A DNA stretch of 64,000 bases from Streptomyces sp. LaPpAH-108 (lineage in GTDB: Bacteria > Actinomycetota > Actinomycetes > Streptomycetales > Streptomycetaceae), in contig NZ_KB891993.1 in NCBI RefSeq assembly GCF_000373625.1, forward strand, positions 682,001 through 746,000, given 5' to 3'. The notes beneath the pieces are model-generated. The model worked only from the letters and a program-made list of their open reading frames with translations. It had not been told where the DNA came from and ran no database searches. Of this stretch, positions 15,612-24,468 are shown in pieces. The position numbers were made by a program, and so were the translations under genes. The stretch's first letter is position 1. Each line of letters starts with the position of its first letter.

Positions 15612-18600
15612 ATGGCAGACGTCGATGAACCGGACAGCGACTCCCTCGATCAAGTCGTCGCACTGGTCGGACACTTCCAGCGCACCGGCGACCGCCGTCC
15701 GCTGGACAGCGGCGTCGGGATCTGCCGGGCGGTGCTGAGCACCGGTCCTGCGGCCGAACACGTGCGCACCACGTGGGAGTCGACCCTGCGGCTCACCCTG
15801 GTGCTGCGCTGGAACGCCTTCCGCGACCGGCGTGACCTGGACGAGTCGATCGAGCTGGGCCACCGGCTGGTGGTGCGCCGGACCGTGCGCGAACAGGACC
15901 TGCGGCTGCTGGGCCGCATGCTCGCGGACCGTTTCGAACTCGACCGGGACCAAGCCGACATGGAGGCCGCGATCGAGGTCTTGCGACGCGCCGCCGCGAT
16001 GCCCGAGGACGGCACGAACCAGCCCTCCGCGACCCTCGACACCCTCTCCTCCCTGCTGCTCGAACGCGCCAGGACGACCGGCAGCACGGCCGATCTGGCC
16101 GAGGCGGAGCGGTCGCAGCGTCATGCGCTGAGCCTGCTGGGCGACGCTCCCGAGAACGCGCGGGACATCGAGGCCCTGCGCACCAACCTGGCGTCCACGC
16201 TCCAACTCGCCCTGAAGTTCCACCGTTCCCCCGCCGTCGCGCACGAGGCCGTAGGGCTGCTGCACACGGTCCTCGCGGGAATGTCCGCCGACTCTCCCCG
16301 GCGCACGACGGCCCTGCTCCATCTCGCCACGGCCTCCTTCGCCCTGGCCGAACTCACCGGCGACGCCGCCGACATCGAGGCGATGATCACGGCGGGCCGG
16401 GCCGCCCTCGCCGCCGTTCCCCGGGGTCGTCCCGCGCACGCGCGCGCCCTGGCCGAACTCGGCGTCGCCCTGCGCCTCGCGTCCGAACACACCGAGGACA
16501 CCGCACTGTTGGACGAGTCGGTGGCCCTGCTGCGTGAGGCGGTCGAGAGCACCGCCCCGGACGACCCGTTACGCCCGCAGCGGCTGAACAGCCTCGGCAA
16601 CGCCCTGCACCGGCTGGGTGAACGCACGGGCGACGCGGCGCTGTTGGACCAGTCGGTGGAGATCCTGCGCACGGCCGTCGCGGGACGATCTCCAGAACTC
16701 CCGGACCACTTCGGCCGCTTGACCAACCTGGCCGTCGCCCTGCGCGAGCGCTTCCACCAGACCGGCGATCTCGCGGCCCTGCGCGAAGCGGCCGAACTGG
16801 CCCGGCTCGCCCCGAGTTTCCCTCACTTCCCGCATCAGTCCGCCCAGCAGCTGGCGAACCTCGGGGTCGTCCTCCAGACCTGGTACGACCGTACGGCGGA
16901 CCCCGGCACCGCCCTGGAGGCCGTCGAAACGGCCCGGCAGGTCCTCGCCCTGACCCCGGAAGGTTCCCCCGAGCGCGCCAAGCATCTCAACCACCTCGGC
17001 AACGCCCTGCACAAGCGGTTCCTCAGCGACGGCGACCCGGCCGATCTGGACGAGTCCGCCGAGGCGCTGGACCTCGCGGTGGAGGGCACGGCGTACGGCA
17101 GCCCGGAGCACGCGAGTCATCTGCACAACCTGGGCCTCACCCTGCTCAGCGCGGCCCGGCTGTATGAAGACCCGGCGCTTGTGGCCCGGGCGGTGTCCAC
17201 GCTCGGCCGGGCGGTGTGGGCCTCCGCCACCGGCACGGCGCACGCCGCCGAGTATCTTCAGTCGTACGCCTCGGGGTTGCGCACCCTGCACCTCGCGTCC
17301 GAGGACCCCGCCGTCCTGCGCGCGGCCGAGGACGCCTACCGGCAGGTGGCCCGGATCGAGGCGCTGCCCGCCGCCCGGCGCGTCCTGGCCGCCTGCGACT
17401 GGGGTGCGGCGGCGGCCGACGGGGGCCGGTGGGAGGAGGCGCTGGAAGGGTTCGAACTCGCCCTCGCTCTCCTGCCGTTCAGCATCACCCGGCGGCTCGC
17501 GCGCGACGATCAGGAACACGGGCTGCTGAGTGTGCAGGGGCTCGCCGCCGACGCCGCCGCCTGTGCCGTGCGGCTCGGCAGGCTCGACCACGCCGTCCTG
17601 CTGCTTGAGCAGGGGCGCGGGGTGCTGCTCGGCCAGGCGATCGCGGAGCGGGCCGAGTGGGAGCGGCTGCGCGCCGAACATCCGCTCACCGCCGAGCGGT
17701 TCGCCCATCTGCGTCAGCTCATCGAGCTGACCGATTCCGACACGGCCGCCGACACCTCCGGCGGCCCCGACGGCTCCGACCCGGCGGGCATCGCGGATCT
17801 CCGGCACACCCTCGCGGGCCGCTGGGAGCAACTGGTCACCGAGATCCGCACGTTGCCCGGCTTCGAGGGCTTCCTCGGTGCGCCGACGTACGCCGAGGTG
17901 CTGGCGTGCGCCGAGGACGGCCCCGTCGTGGTGATGTACTCCAGCGTCTACGGGAGCGACGCCCTGGTCGTACGGCCGGACGGGGTGACGCCGGTTCCGC
18001 TGACCGGGGTGACCCCCGAGGCACTGGAAGAGCAAGTGACGCGACTGCGAGCCGCGTTGGACGCCGCCACCGTGCCCGGGCGGGAGCGGGCGGCCCAGGA
18101 CGCGGTCGGGGAGGTGCTGGCCTGGACGTGGGACCGTGCCGCCGAGCCGGTCCTCGGCAGGCTCGGGCTGCTCGACCCGCCCGCCGACGGCGCCTGGCCA
18201 CGACTGTGGTGGTCACCGGGCGGTGCGCTCGCCGCGCTCCCCCTGCACGCGGCGGGCCACCACGAGGAGTTGCCCGATCTCCAGGCGCGGACCGATCCCC
18301 TGGCACCGACCGCACCCCGGCCACGGACGGGCTCCCGGCCGCGGGCCGTGCTCGACCTCGTCGTCTCGTCCTACACGCCGACCGTCCGCGCCCTGGCCTA
18401 CGCCCGCGCCCGGGCGGCGACGCCCTCTCCGCCGGGGGGCCTGCTCGCGGTGGTCGTCCCCGACGCGCCCGGCACCCGGCCGCTCGGCGGTGTCCGCCGT
18501 GAGGTGCGGGAGTTGCGCGCCCTGTTCCCGGTCCCTGGCGTGCTCGCGGGCCCGCGCGCGACGCGCGGCAACGTGCTGGGGGTCCTGCCCGCCCACCCCT

Positions 18601-19046
18601 ATGTGCACTTCGCCTGTCACGGGGTGAGCGACCCGGAGAATCCGTCGCGGGCCCGGCTGCTGGTCCATGATCACCAGGAGCACCCCCTGACGGTCCGTCA
18701 TCTCTCACGTCTCGAACTGCCGAACGCCCGGCTCGCGGTGCTGTCGGCGTGCGACACGGCGCGGGGTTCCGATCTGCTGGCGGACGAGGCGATCCACATC
18801 ACCTCGGCCTTCCAGATCGCCGGATACCCGCACACGATCGGCACGTTGTGGCCCGTGCACGACGCGGTGGCGGTCCGTGTGACCAGGAGTCTCTACCGCC
18901 AGTTGCGGACCGGCGTACCGGCCGCGTCCCTCGCCCTGGACACGGACCGGGCCGCGCTCGCGCTGCATCACGCCGTACGGCAGTGCCGTACCGCCTTCCG
19001 GAACAGCCCGAGCCTGTGGGCGGCCCATGTGCACTCGGGGGCCTGA
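15612..19046 (+). CDS. CHAT-domain (caspase-like) TPR protein
   Basis: A 1144-residue cytosolic protein. Residues about 40-700 are an array of degenerate TPR/alpha-solenoid repeats with recurrent pieces such as LNSLGNALHRLGERTGD and LNHLGNALHKRFLSDGD. The C-terminal about 400 residues are a CHAT domain of the caspase/separase clan. The likely catalytic His is in VHFACHG (about residue 1004) and Cys in VLSACDTARG (about 1046), followed by the typical ITSAFQIAGYPHTIGTLWPV segment. CHAT proteases in bacteria cleave partner proteins once a sensor part is triggered. Here the TPR array is the probable sensor. A second TPR gene follows 47 bp downstream, and a small Cys protein/membrane protein pair is divergent. 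Confidence 0.85.
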   Translation: MADVDEPDSDSLDQVVALVGHFQRTGDRRPLDSGVGICRAVLSTGPAAEHVRTTWESTLRLTLVLRWNAFRDRRDLDESIELGHRLVVRRTVREQDLRLLGRMLADRFELDRDQADMEAAIEVLRRAAAMPEDGTNQPSATLDTLSSLLLERARTTGSTADLAEAERSQRHALSLLGDAPENARDIEALRTNLASTLQLALKFHRSPAVAHEAVGLLHTVLAGMSADSPRRTTALLHLATASFALAELTGDAADIEAMITAGRAALAAVPRGRPAHARALAELGVALRLASEHTEDTALLDESVALLREAVESTAPDDPLRPQRLNSLGNALHRLGERTGDAALLDQSVEILRTAVAGRSPELPDHFGRLTNLAVALRERFHQTGDLAALREAAELARLAPSFPHFPHQSAQQLANLGVVLQTWYDRTADPGTALEAVETARQVLALTPEGSPERAKHLNHLGNALHKRFLSDGDPADLDESAEALDLAVEGTAYGSPEHASHLHNLGLTLLSAARLYEDPALVARAVSTLGRAVWASATGTAHAAEYLQSYASGLRTLHLASEDPAVLRAAEDAYRQVARIEALPAARRVLAACDWGAAAADGGRWEEALEGFELALALLPFSITRRLARDDQEHGLLSVQGLAADAAACAVRLGRLDHAVLLLEQGRGVLLGQAIAERAEWERLRAEHPLTAERFAHLRQLIELTDSDTAADTSGGPDGSDPAGIADLRHTLAGRWEQLVTEIRTLPGFEGFLGAPTYAEVLACAEDGPVVVMYSSVYGSDALVVRPDGVTPVPLTGVTPEALEEQVTRLRAALDAATVPGRERAAQDAVGEVLAWTWDRAAEPVLGRLGLLDPPADGAWPRLWWSPGGALAALPLHAAGHHEELPDLQARTDPLAPTAPRPRTGSRPRAVLDLVVSSYTPTVRALAYARARAATPSPPGGLLAVVVPDAPGTRPLGGVRREVRELRALFPVPGVLAGPRATRGNVLGVLPAHPYVHFACHGVSDPENPSRARLLVHDHQEHPLTVRHLSRLELPNARLAVLSACDTARGSDLLADEAIHITSAFQIAGYPHTIGTLWPVHDAVAVRVTRSLYRQLRTGVPAASLALDTDRAALALHHAVRQCRTAFRNSPSLWAAHVHSGA

Positions 19047-19093
19047 CCGGAAGAACCTGAAGAGGAAGCCGACGAGAAGGAGTTGGTCGCGAC

Positions 19094-20242
19094 ATGGCCC
19101 CCTTGTGGCGCAGGAAGCGCGACGACGAACCACCACCGACAGTTTCCGCCGAACCGGACCAGCCCCGGGCGGCCGATCTGGTGATGACGCGCCTGCACGA
19201 CGACGGCACGGAGGAGGAGATCGTCCGCGTCGGCATCCCGCCGCACGAGTTCTACGGCATGAAGGCGAACGCCGCCTACGAACGGCTCGGCCCCGAACAC
19301 CCCGACACCTTGCTGGCGTTCCGGGACTACGCCCGCGCACTGGCGGGCACGGACGGACGCCGCGAGGAAGCCCTCGAACGGCTCATGGACCTGGTGCGCC
19401 TCCAGACGCAGATGCTCGGCTTCGGGCACGAGGACACCCTCACGACCGCCGCCGACATCGCCGAACTGCTGCACACCATGGGCGATCCCGGCAAGGCCGA
19501 GGAGGTCTGGCGCAGCGTGTGGACCAGCCGGGCCGAACTGCTGGGCCGTGACCACCCGGACACCCTGGAGAGCGCGAGCGGTCTGGCGCGGGCGCTGGAA
19601 CAACTGCGGCGCGAACCCGAGGCGGTGGGGCTCCGCCGGGACGTGCTGGAACGCCGCAAGCGGCAGCTCGGACCCGAGCATCCCAAGGTGCTGTACGACA
19701 CCGGACAGTACGCGGCCTCGCTGATCAAGTGCGGTCACTGGGCCGAGGCGGAGACCGAACTGCGCGCGCTCCTGGCCACGTTGGAGCGGCGCGGCGAGCG
19801 GGACGGGGAGACCGGCCTCTCCGCCCAGGCCAACCTGGGGGCCGCGCTGTGCCGCCTTGAACGGCTCGACGAGGCCGAGGCGGTGATGCGTACCGTCCTC
19901 GCCGCCCAGCAGCGGGTCAATGGCCCTGCGGATCCGGAGGCGCAGTCCACCCGGAACAATCTCGCGGCCGTGCTGCACGCCAGGGAGCGGTACGGGGAGG
20001 CGGCCGTGATCCTCCGCGAGGTGCTGTCCGAGGTCACCCGGAGGAAAGGAGACGGCCACCCCTCCACCGTCCAGGCCCGTGACAACCTGGCCAACGTCCT
20101 GATCGACGCGGGCGAGCACACCGAGGCCGCCGCCCTGCTGCGCCGCTGCCACGCCGACTACACCCGCGTCTACGGCCCCGGCCACCCCCTGACCCGGACG
20201 GCCGCCGAACGCCTGGCGTGGCTTCGTGACAACTCGACGTGA
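19094..20242 (+). CDS. Kinesin-light-chain-type TPR protein
   Basis: A 382-residue protein with about six 42-residue TPRs of the kinesin-light-chain/NB-ARC-associated kind, marked by the repeated phrase (G)PEHP/DHPDTL: LGPEHPDTLLAF, LGRDHPDTLESA, LGPEHPKVLYD, KGDGHPSTVQAR and YGPGHPLTRTAA. No catalytic domain, signal peptide or membrane segment is seen. It follows the CHAT-TPR gene on the same strand at 47 bp with GAAGGAG upstream, so it is likely in the same transcript. It may be a scaffold or an adaptor for the CHAT protein. Confidence 0.82.
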   Translation: MAPLWRRKRDDEPPPTVSAEPDQPRAADLVMTRLHDDGTEEEIVRVGIPPHEFYGMKANAAYERLGPEHPDTLLAFRDYARALAGTDGRREEALERLMDLVRLQTQMLGFGHEDTLTTAADIAELLHTMGDPGKAEEVWRSVWTSRAELLGRDHPDTLESASGLARALEQLRREPEAVGLRRDVLERRKRQLGPEHPKVLYDTGQYAASLIKCGHWAEAETELRALLATLERRGERDGETGLSAQANLGAALCRLERLDEAEAVMRTVLAAQQRVNGPADPEAQSTRNNLAAVLHARERYGEAAVILREVLSEVTRRKGDGHPSTVQARDNLANVLIDAGEHTEAAALLRRCHADYTRVYGPGHPLTRTAAERLAWLRDNST

Positions 20243-20297
20243 CGCAAAGCCGGTTGAACGCTCTGCTGCGGGGGCTTCGGACGGTGGCGGCACCCGG

Positions 20298-21764
20298 TCA
20301 GCCGGTGACGTTCTCCGCGACCGGCTCCGCTTCCGCCTCCGTGGGCCGAGCCGTCGCACGGGATCGCGGCAGGGTCGCGGCGAGGAGGAGGGCGACGGCG
20401 ACGAGAGCGGCGCCGATACGGAAGGCGAGCTGGTAACCGCCCGTGAGCGCCGAGATGTTGCTCGCTCCGCCGTCCAGCAGGGCGTCCGTGTGCGCGGTGG
20501 CGAGAGTGCTGAGGACCGCGAGGCCGAAGGCGCTGCCGATCTGCTGCATGGTGTTGAACATGCCGGAGGCGATCCCGGAGTCCTGGGGCGTGGCCGCCGA
20601 CATCGCGAGCGTGGCCAGGGACGGCATCGCGAGGCCGAAGCCGATGCCGAGGGGCAGCAGTGCGGGGAGCACGTCCACGGCGTAGCTCCCGCCCGCCGGT
20701 ACGCGGCCGAGCGCGGCGAGACCCGCGGCGATGAGCGCGAGTCCGGGAAGGAGGACGGCGCGGGGGCCGAAGCGGGCGATCAGCCGGGGCGAGAGGCCGA
20801 GGGACAGCGCGCCGATCGAGACGGAGACCGGGAAGATGCCGAGGCCGGTGCGCAGTTCGTCGAAGCCGAGCACCTTCTGCAGATAGAGCACGCAGAGGAA
20901 CTGGAAGCTGAACATCCCGGCCACCATGAGGGCCTGGATGCCCAGCGCTCCCGAGACCTCGCGTGAGCGGAACACGCGCAGCGGCAGGAGCGGGTGGGGC
21001 GCCTTCGCCTGGCGGGCGACGAAGGCCAGGAGCAGGGCGAGTGCGGCGGCGCCGAAGCCCAGCGTGTGGGCGGAGGTCCAGCCGTGGCCGGTCGTTCCGA
21101 CGATGGTGTAGACGCCGAGCATCAGCGCGGAGGTGACCAGGAGCGCGCCCGCGGCATCGGTCCCCCTGCCGAGGCCGACGCCGGGCTCGGACGCGAGCAC
21201 ACGTCCGGCCGCCAGCGCGGCCACGATGCCGATCGGGACGTTGACGATGAAGATCCAGTGCCAGCCGACGGTCTGGGTCAGGGCGCCCCCGGCGAGGAGG
21301 CCCAGCGAGCCACCGGCGGACTGGACGAAGCTGTAGACGCCGATCGCCCTGGCCCGCTCCCTCGGCCGGGGGAACAGGGTGACGACCATGCCGAGCGTGA
21401 CGGCGGAGGTCACCGCGCCGCCGATGCCCTGGACGAACCGGGCGGCGAGCAGCGCCCCCGGGTCCTGGGACACCCCGCACAGCAGCGAGGCGGCCGTGAA
21501 GACGCCCAGGCCCGTGACGAAGACGCGCTTGCGTCCGACGAGGTCGCCGAGGCGCCCGGCGAGCAGGAGCAGACCGCCGAAGGGGACCAGGTAGGCGTTG
21601 AGCACCCAGGCCAGGCCGGACGAGGAGAGGCCGAGGTCCCGCTGGAGGGCGGGCAGCGCCACGTTCACCACGGTCCCGTCGAGGATGACCATCAGCTGCC
21701 CGGCGCAGAGCACGGCCAGCGCCGACCACCGTGATGTGCGTGCGGATGTGTGGGTTCGCCACAT
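20298..21764 (-). CDS. DHA2-family (EmrB/QacA-type) MFS drug exporter
   Basis: A 488-residue membrane protein with about 14 hydrophobic segments. It has the DHA2 signatures: VILDGTVVNVALPALQRDLG (motif D1, about 22-41), GRLGDLVGRKRVFVTG (motif A) and VGWHWIFIVNVPIG (motif C region). Such proteins export drugs or dyes by proton antiport. The start at 21764 (MWRTHT) has GGAAGGA upstream; in-frame ATGs at 21779 and 21851 lack a ribosome-binding site. It is divergent from an HxlR regulator with an inverted repeat between them, so HxlR probably represses it. Confidence 0.9.
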   Translation of the reverse strand: MWRTHTSARTSRWSALAVLCAGQLMVILDGTVVNVALPALQRDLGLSSSGLAWVLNAYLVPFGGLLLLAGRLGDLVGRKRVFVTGLGVFTAASLLCGVSQDPGALLAARFVQGIGGAVTSAVTLGMVVTLFPRPRERARAIGVYSFVQSAGGSLGLLAGGALTQTVGWHWIFIVNVPIGIVAALAAGRVLASEPGVGLGRGTDAAGALLVTSALMLGVYTIVGTTGHGWTSAHTLGFGAAALALLLAFVARQAKAPHPLLPLRVFRSREVSGALGIQALMVAGMFSFQFLCVLYLQKVLGFDELRTGLGIFPVSVSIGALSLGLSPRLIARFGPRAVLLPGLALIAAGLAALGRVPAGGSYAVDVLPALLPLGIGFGLAMPSLATLAMSAATPQDSGIASGMFNTMQQIGSAFGLAVLSTLATAHTDALLDGGASNISALTGGYQLAFRIGAALVAVALLLAATLPRSRATARPTEAEAEPVAENVTG

Positions 21765-21791
21765 GTGGGTTCCTTCCATGGTGCACGACTT

Positions 21792-21815
21792 GTTACAGCG
21801 GTCATCGTCTGTAAC
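21792..21815. promoter_or_regulatory. Inverted repeat, probable HxlR operator
   Basis: GTTACAG at 21792-21798 and CTGTAAC at 21809-21815 form perfect seven-base arms with a 10-base spacer, in the 80-bp gap between the divergent MFS exporter and HxlR genes. The 17-bp centre-to-centre spacing suits a winged-helix dimer. Confidence 0.6.
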
Positions 21816-21844
21816 CATGACGCGCGGCGGAAGGAGGCACTTTC

Positions 21845-22234
21845 GTGTCACGCAGTCACACCGATGTGTCCGACCAGGTCAGCAACGAGGCGTGCCCGCT
21901 CACCGAGGTGCTCGACCACGTCGCGGGCAAGTGGAGCATCGGCATTCTCGTCGCCGCCGCCCACGGACCGGTCCGGTTCACCGAGCTGGAGCGTGCCATC
22001 ACCGGCATCAGCCGGCGGATGCTCACCCTGAACCTGCGCAAGCTGGAGCGCGACGGCCTGCTCGTCCGGACCGTCTACCCCACCGTGCCGCCGAAGGTGG
22101 AGTACAGCCTCACGCCCATGGCCCGCGAACTCCACGCGACCCTCGCCGGGCTCGTCGGCTGGGCGGAGCGGCACCGGGCGGACATCACCGCCGCGCGGGC
22201 CACGTACGACGCCGCCCTGGAGGAACGCCCCTGA
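21845..22234 (+). CDS. HxlR-family winged-helix regulator
   Basis: A 129-residue protein of the HxlR/MarR-like type. It has the N-terminal Cys typical of the family (ACPLTEVLDHVAGKWSIGIL, about 16-35) and the winged helix RFTELERAITGISRRMLTLNLRKLERDGL (shown here in two parts: RFTELERAITGISRR and MLTLNLRKLERDGL). The family senses electrophiles or redox via that Cys. GTG at 21845 is preferred, with AAGGAGG seven bases before it. Divergent from the MFS exporter, which it probably controls together with itself. Confidence 0.88.
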   Translation: MSRSHTDVSDQVSNEACPLTEVLDHVAGKWSIGILVAAAHGPVRFTELERAITGISRRMLTLNLRKLERDGLLVRTVYPTVPPKVEYSLTPMARELHATLAGLVGWAERHRADITAARATYDAALEERP

Positions 22235-22263
22235 GCGAGGGGCGCCGGAGCGACGGCCCCTGA

Positions 22264-22285
22264 GCGACGGCCCTTCTGCCGTCGC
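22264..22285. terminator. Terminator hairpin after HxlR gene
   Basis: Perfect eight-base arms GCGACGGC and GCCGTCGC around CCTTCT, 30 bp after the HxlR stop and before the F420-type gene. Confidence 0.55.
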
Positions 22286-22359
22286 GCCGCCCTGCGGCAC
22301 TGCGGGAACCGCCCCCGGATACGGTGGCCCCCTCAGCGAACAGATCCGGGAGAAGCCCC

Positions 22360-22761
22360 ATGCCCGTCCCCCTCGGCCAGGACCTGGTGGCGCTGCTGCG
22401 CCGCCCCAGCACCTGCTACCTCGCGACCACGATGCCCGACGGCTCGCCCCAGCTCACCCAGACGTGGGTGGACACCGACGGCGAGTACGTCCTGATCAAC
22501 AGCGTCGAGTCGCACCAGAAGACCCGCAACATCGAGCGCGACCCCCGGGTGGCCGTCGCGGTCTCCGACCCTTCGGACCCCTCCGACTACGTCCAGATCC
22601 GCGGCCGGGTCGTCAAGGTGACCAAGGAGGGCGCCGTCGACCACATCGAGAAGCTGTCGCAGAAGTACCTCGGCGGGCCGTACCCGTGGTTCGGGGGCCG
22701 CGACCAGGTCCGGGTGATCTACGTGATCCAGCCGGAGCGGATCAGCAGCCCGCGCGGCTGA
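22360..22761 (+). CDS. PPOX-class F420/FMN-dependent enzyme
   Basis: A 133-residue split-beta-barrel protein starting MPVPLGQDLVALLRR. The strand pattern CYLATTMPDGSPQLTQTWVD, VLINSVESHQKTRNIERDPR and VQIRGRVV is that of the PPOX-class F420-dependent family (Rv1155-like), which binds F420 or FMN and reduces small organic substrates. GGGAGA is eight bases upstream of the ATG at 22360; an earlier start at 22324 adds unrelated sequence. The gene stands alone, with hairpins on both sides. The substrate is unknown. Confidence 0.85.
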   Translation: MPVPLGQDLVALLRRPSTCYLATTMPDGSPQLTQTWVDTDGEYVLINSVESHQKTRNIERDPRVAVAVSDPSDPSDYVQIRGRVVKVTKEGAVDHIEKLSQKYLGGPYPWFGGRDQVRVIYVIQPERISSPRG

Positions 22762-22773
22762 CACCACCGGGGC

Positions 22774-22804
22774 TCCCGCAGCCGGGCGCGCGAAGGCTGC
22801 GGGA
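22774..22804. terminator. Terminator hairpin after F420-type gene
   Basis: Ten-base perfect arms TCCCGCAGCC (22774-22783) and GGCTGCGGGA (22795-22804) around an 11-base loop, 12 bp after the stop at 22761. Confidence 0.65.
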
Positions 22805-22860
22805 CGCCCGGCTCAGAGTCTGCTCAAGTCGCTTGGCCACCGCCCCTGTTGCCGCGCAGC

Positions 22861-23214
22861 ATGATGCGTATGACGGAGATCAAGCACCTCAAGGACCTCA
22901 CCGGCAAGCGTGAGTTCGCCCTGGTCGTCCGGGACGCGGACCTGGTGTCGGCCGCGCTCCGGCAGGCGCTCGCGGAGGCCGGACCCGAGGAACGGCCGGG
23001 TCTGGAGCGGGCGTTGGAGATCGTCGCGGCCACCGGGGGCGCCGACGACGACCAGCTGTGCGCCCGCTGGTTCCGGGACCGGCTGGCCGCCGCCGGGTTC
23101 ACCGGGGACATCGGCTCCATCGCGGCGCTGAAGGCGCTGCGCCAGTCGGAGCGGGGGCTGAGTCTGCTGACGGCGGTACGGCTGCAGAAGGCGGCGGTGG
23201 CGCACCCCGAGTGA
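22861..23214 (+). CDS. Small hypothetical protein
   Basis: A charged, mostly helical protein of about 117 residues beginning MMRMTEIKHLKDLTGKREFA. I recognise no family. There is no signal peptide or membrane segment and only one Cys. Three clustered start codons (22861, 22864, 22870) are possible and none has a clear ribosome-binding site. Codon usage matches its neighbours, which supports a real gene. It lies alone between the F420-type gene and the roadblock gene. Confidence 0.55.
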   Translation: MMRMTEIKHLKDLTGKREFALVVRDADLVSAALRQALAEAGPEERPGLERALEIVAATGGADDDQLCARWFRDRLAAAGFTGDIGSIAALKALRQSERGLSLLTAVRLQKAAVAHPE

Positions 23215-23418
23215 CCGTCGAGTCTCCGCCACCCGGTCAACTCCCGTCACTGGGCGCCCTGTTGTGGTCATCGAGCGATCGGCGATCGATGCCTCCCGGT
23301 CAACACCCCTCACTCCCGAAGACCTTCGTACCGGCGCCGGTGCGGCTCGCCTAGCGTGCGGGCACCGGGCGCGGATCACGTCGCGCCGGTTCGTAAGAGG
23401 TTCAAGGGGAGGATCACC

Positions 23419-23793
23419 ATGGCGAGTGTCGAGGTTTCGCTCAAGGAGATGATGGCCGGGGTCGAGGGGGCCGTGGGGGCGGCGGTCGTCGACTACACCA
23501 GCGGGATGGCCCTGGGCACGCTGGGCGGGGGCAAGGACCTGGACCTGAACATCGCGGCGGCGGGCAACACGGACGTGATCCGTGCCAAGGTGCGCACGAT
23601 GGAGGAGCTGGGGCTCAAGAGCCAGATCGAGGACGTGCTGATCACGCTCGGCTCGCAGTACCACCTGATGCGGCTGGTCACCGGCCGCAACGGCAACGGT
23701 CTCTTCCTCTACCTGGTGCTGGACAAGTCGCGTTCCAATCTGGCGATGGCCCGCCACCAGCTCAAGCGCGTCGAAGAACAGCTTGAGGTCTGA
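23419..23793 (+). CDS. Roadblock/LC7-like protein
   Basis: A 124-residue protein starting MASVEVSLKEMMAGVEGAVG, with GGGGAGGA upstream of the ATG at 23419. The alternating pattern GAVGAAVVDYTSGMALGTLGG, VLITLGSQYHLMRLV and GLFLYLVLDKSRSNLAMARHQL (written here as GLFLYLVLDKSRS plus NLAMARHQL) fits the roadblock/LC7 fold found in actinobacterial proteins that partner small GTPases. No GTPase, MglA or Cvn-type genes are adjacent, so it is an orphan. Partner unknown. Confidence 0.7.
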   Translation: MASVEVSLKEMMAGVEGAVGAAVVDYTSGMALGTLGGGKDLDLNIAAAGNTDVIRAKVRTMEELGLKSQIEDVLITLGSQYHLMRLVTGRNGNGLFLYLVLDKSRSNLAMARHQLKRVEEQLEV

Positions 23794-23997
23794 CACCTTC
23801 TCCGGTCCCGGGCCGACGCATGCCCACGATGTGAAGACTTCTTCAAGTCGCGACATCAGCATGATCCCAACTCGCGGTCGTGCGCGGCCCGGGACGAGAA
23901 GGATCGCCCGTACAGGGCGTACGGCGCGCGGCGGCGCCCTCCGGGCCGCCGCCGCGTCCTGGACCGACCGTCCCCGACGCGGCAGGGAGCGAGCCCG

Positions 23998-24372
23998 ATG
24001 CAAGTCCCCCTCTATCAGGCCAAGGCGGAGTTCTTCCGGATGCTCGGGCACCCCGTGCGCATCAGGGTTCTCGAACTGCTCCAGCACGGACCCGTGCCGG
24101 TGCGGGACCTGCTGGCGGACATAGAGATCGAGCCGTCCAGCCTCTCCCAACAGCTCGGTGTGCTCCGGCGGTCCGGGATCGTCGTGTCCATCCGGGAGGG
24201 TTCGACGGTGAGTTACGCGCTCGCCGGGGGCGATGTGGCCGAGCTGCTGCGCGCGGGCCGCCGCATCCTCACCGAACTCCTGGCCGGGCAGAACGAACTC
24301 CTCGCGGAACTGCGGCAGTCGGACGAGTCCACGGCCGACGGCCCCGCACTGTCCTCGCGCACCGCCACCTAG
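23998..24372 (+). CDS. ArsR-family transcription regulator
   Basis: A 124-residue ArsR/SmtB-type winged-helix protein: AEFFRMLGHPVRIRVLELL (about 10-28), the recognition helix in EPSSLSQQLGVLRRSGIV, and the wing SIREGSTVSYAL. The Cys/His metal sites of ArsR or SmtB are not seen, so it is probably not a metal sensor. The start has GGGAGC upstream. The gene stops just 52 bp before the iron box of the exporter operon, but shares no obvious operator with it. A link to the siderophore genes is possible but unsupported. Confidence 0.85.
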   Translation: MQVPLYQAKAEFFRMLGHPVRIRVLELLQHGPVPVRDLLADIEIEPSSLSQQLGVLRRSGIVVSIREGSTVSYALAGGDVAELLRAGRRILTELLAGQNELLAELRQSDESTADGPALSSRTAT

Positions 24373-24424
24373 CCACGCCCCGACACCCGCCTCCCGTCGA
24401 AAGCATTGACGCGGGCGCGCGTAC

Positions 24425-24443
24425 TTAGACTAGCCTTCCCTAA
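24425..24443. promoter_or_regulatory. Iron box (DmdR/IdeR-type) upstream of exporter operon
   Basis: TTAGACTAGCCTTCCCTAA matches the consensus TTAGGTTAGSCTAACCTAA at 15 of 19 positions. It lies 25 bp before the GTG start of the first exporter gene, so iron-loaded DmdR/IdeR should block transcription here. Its position rules out the earlier in-frame start at 24406. Confidence 0.75.
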
Positions 24444-24468
24444 GTTGACCGGTTCCGGAGGGTGGCTG

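Noticed and set aside
23240..23305. Palindrome-rich stretch with repeated GCGATCG before the roadblock gene
   Set aside because: Short self-complementary words are expected at this GC content; no clear operator architecture.
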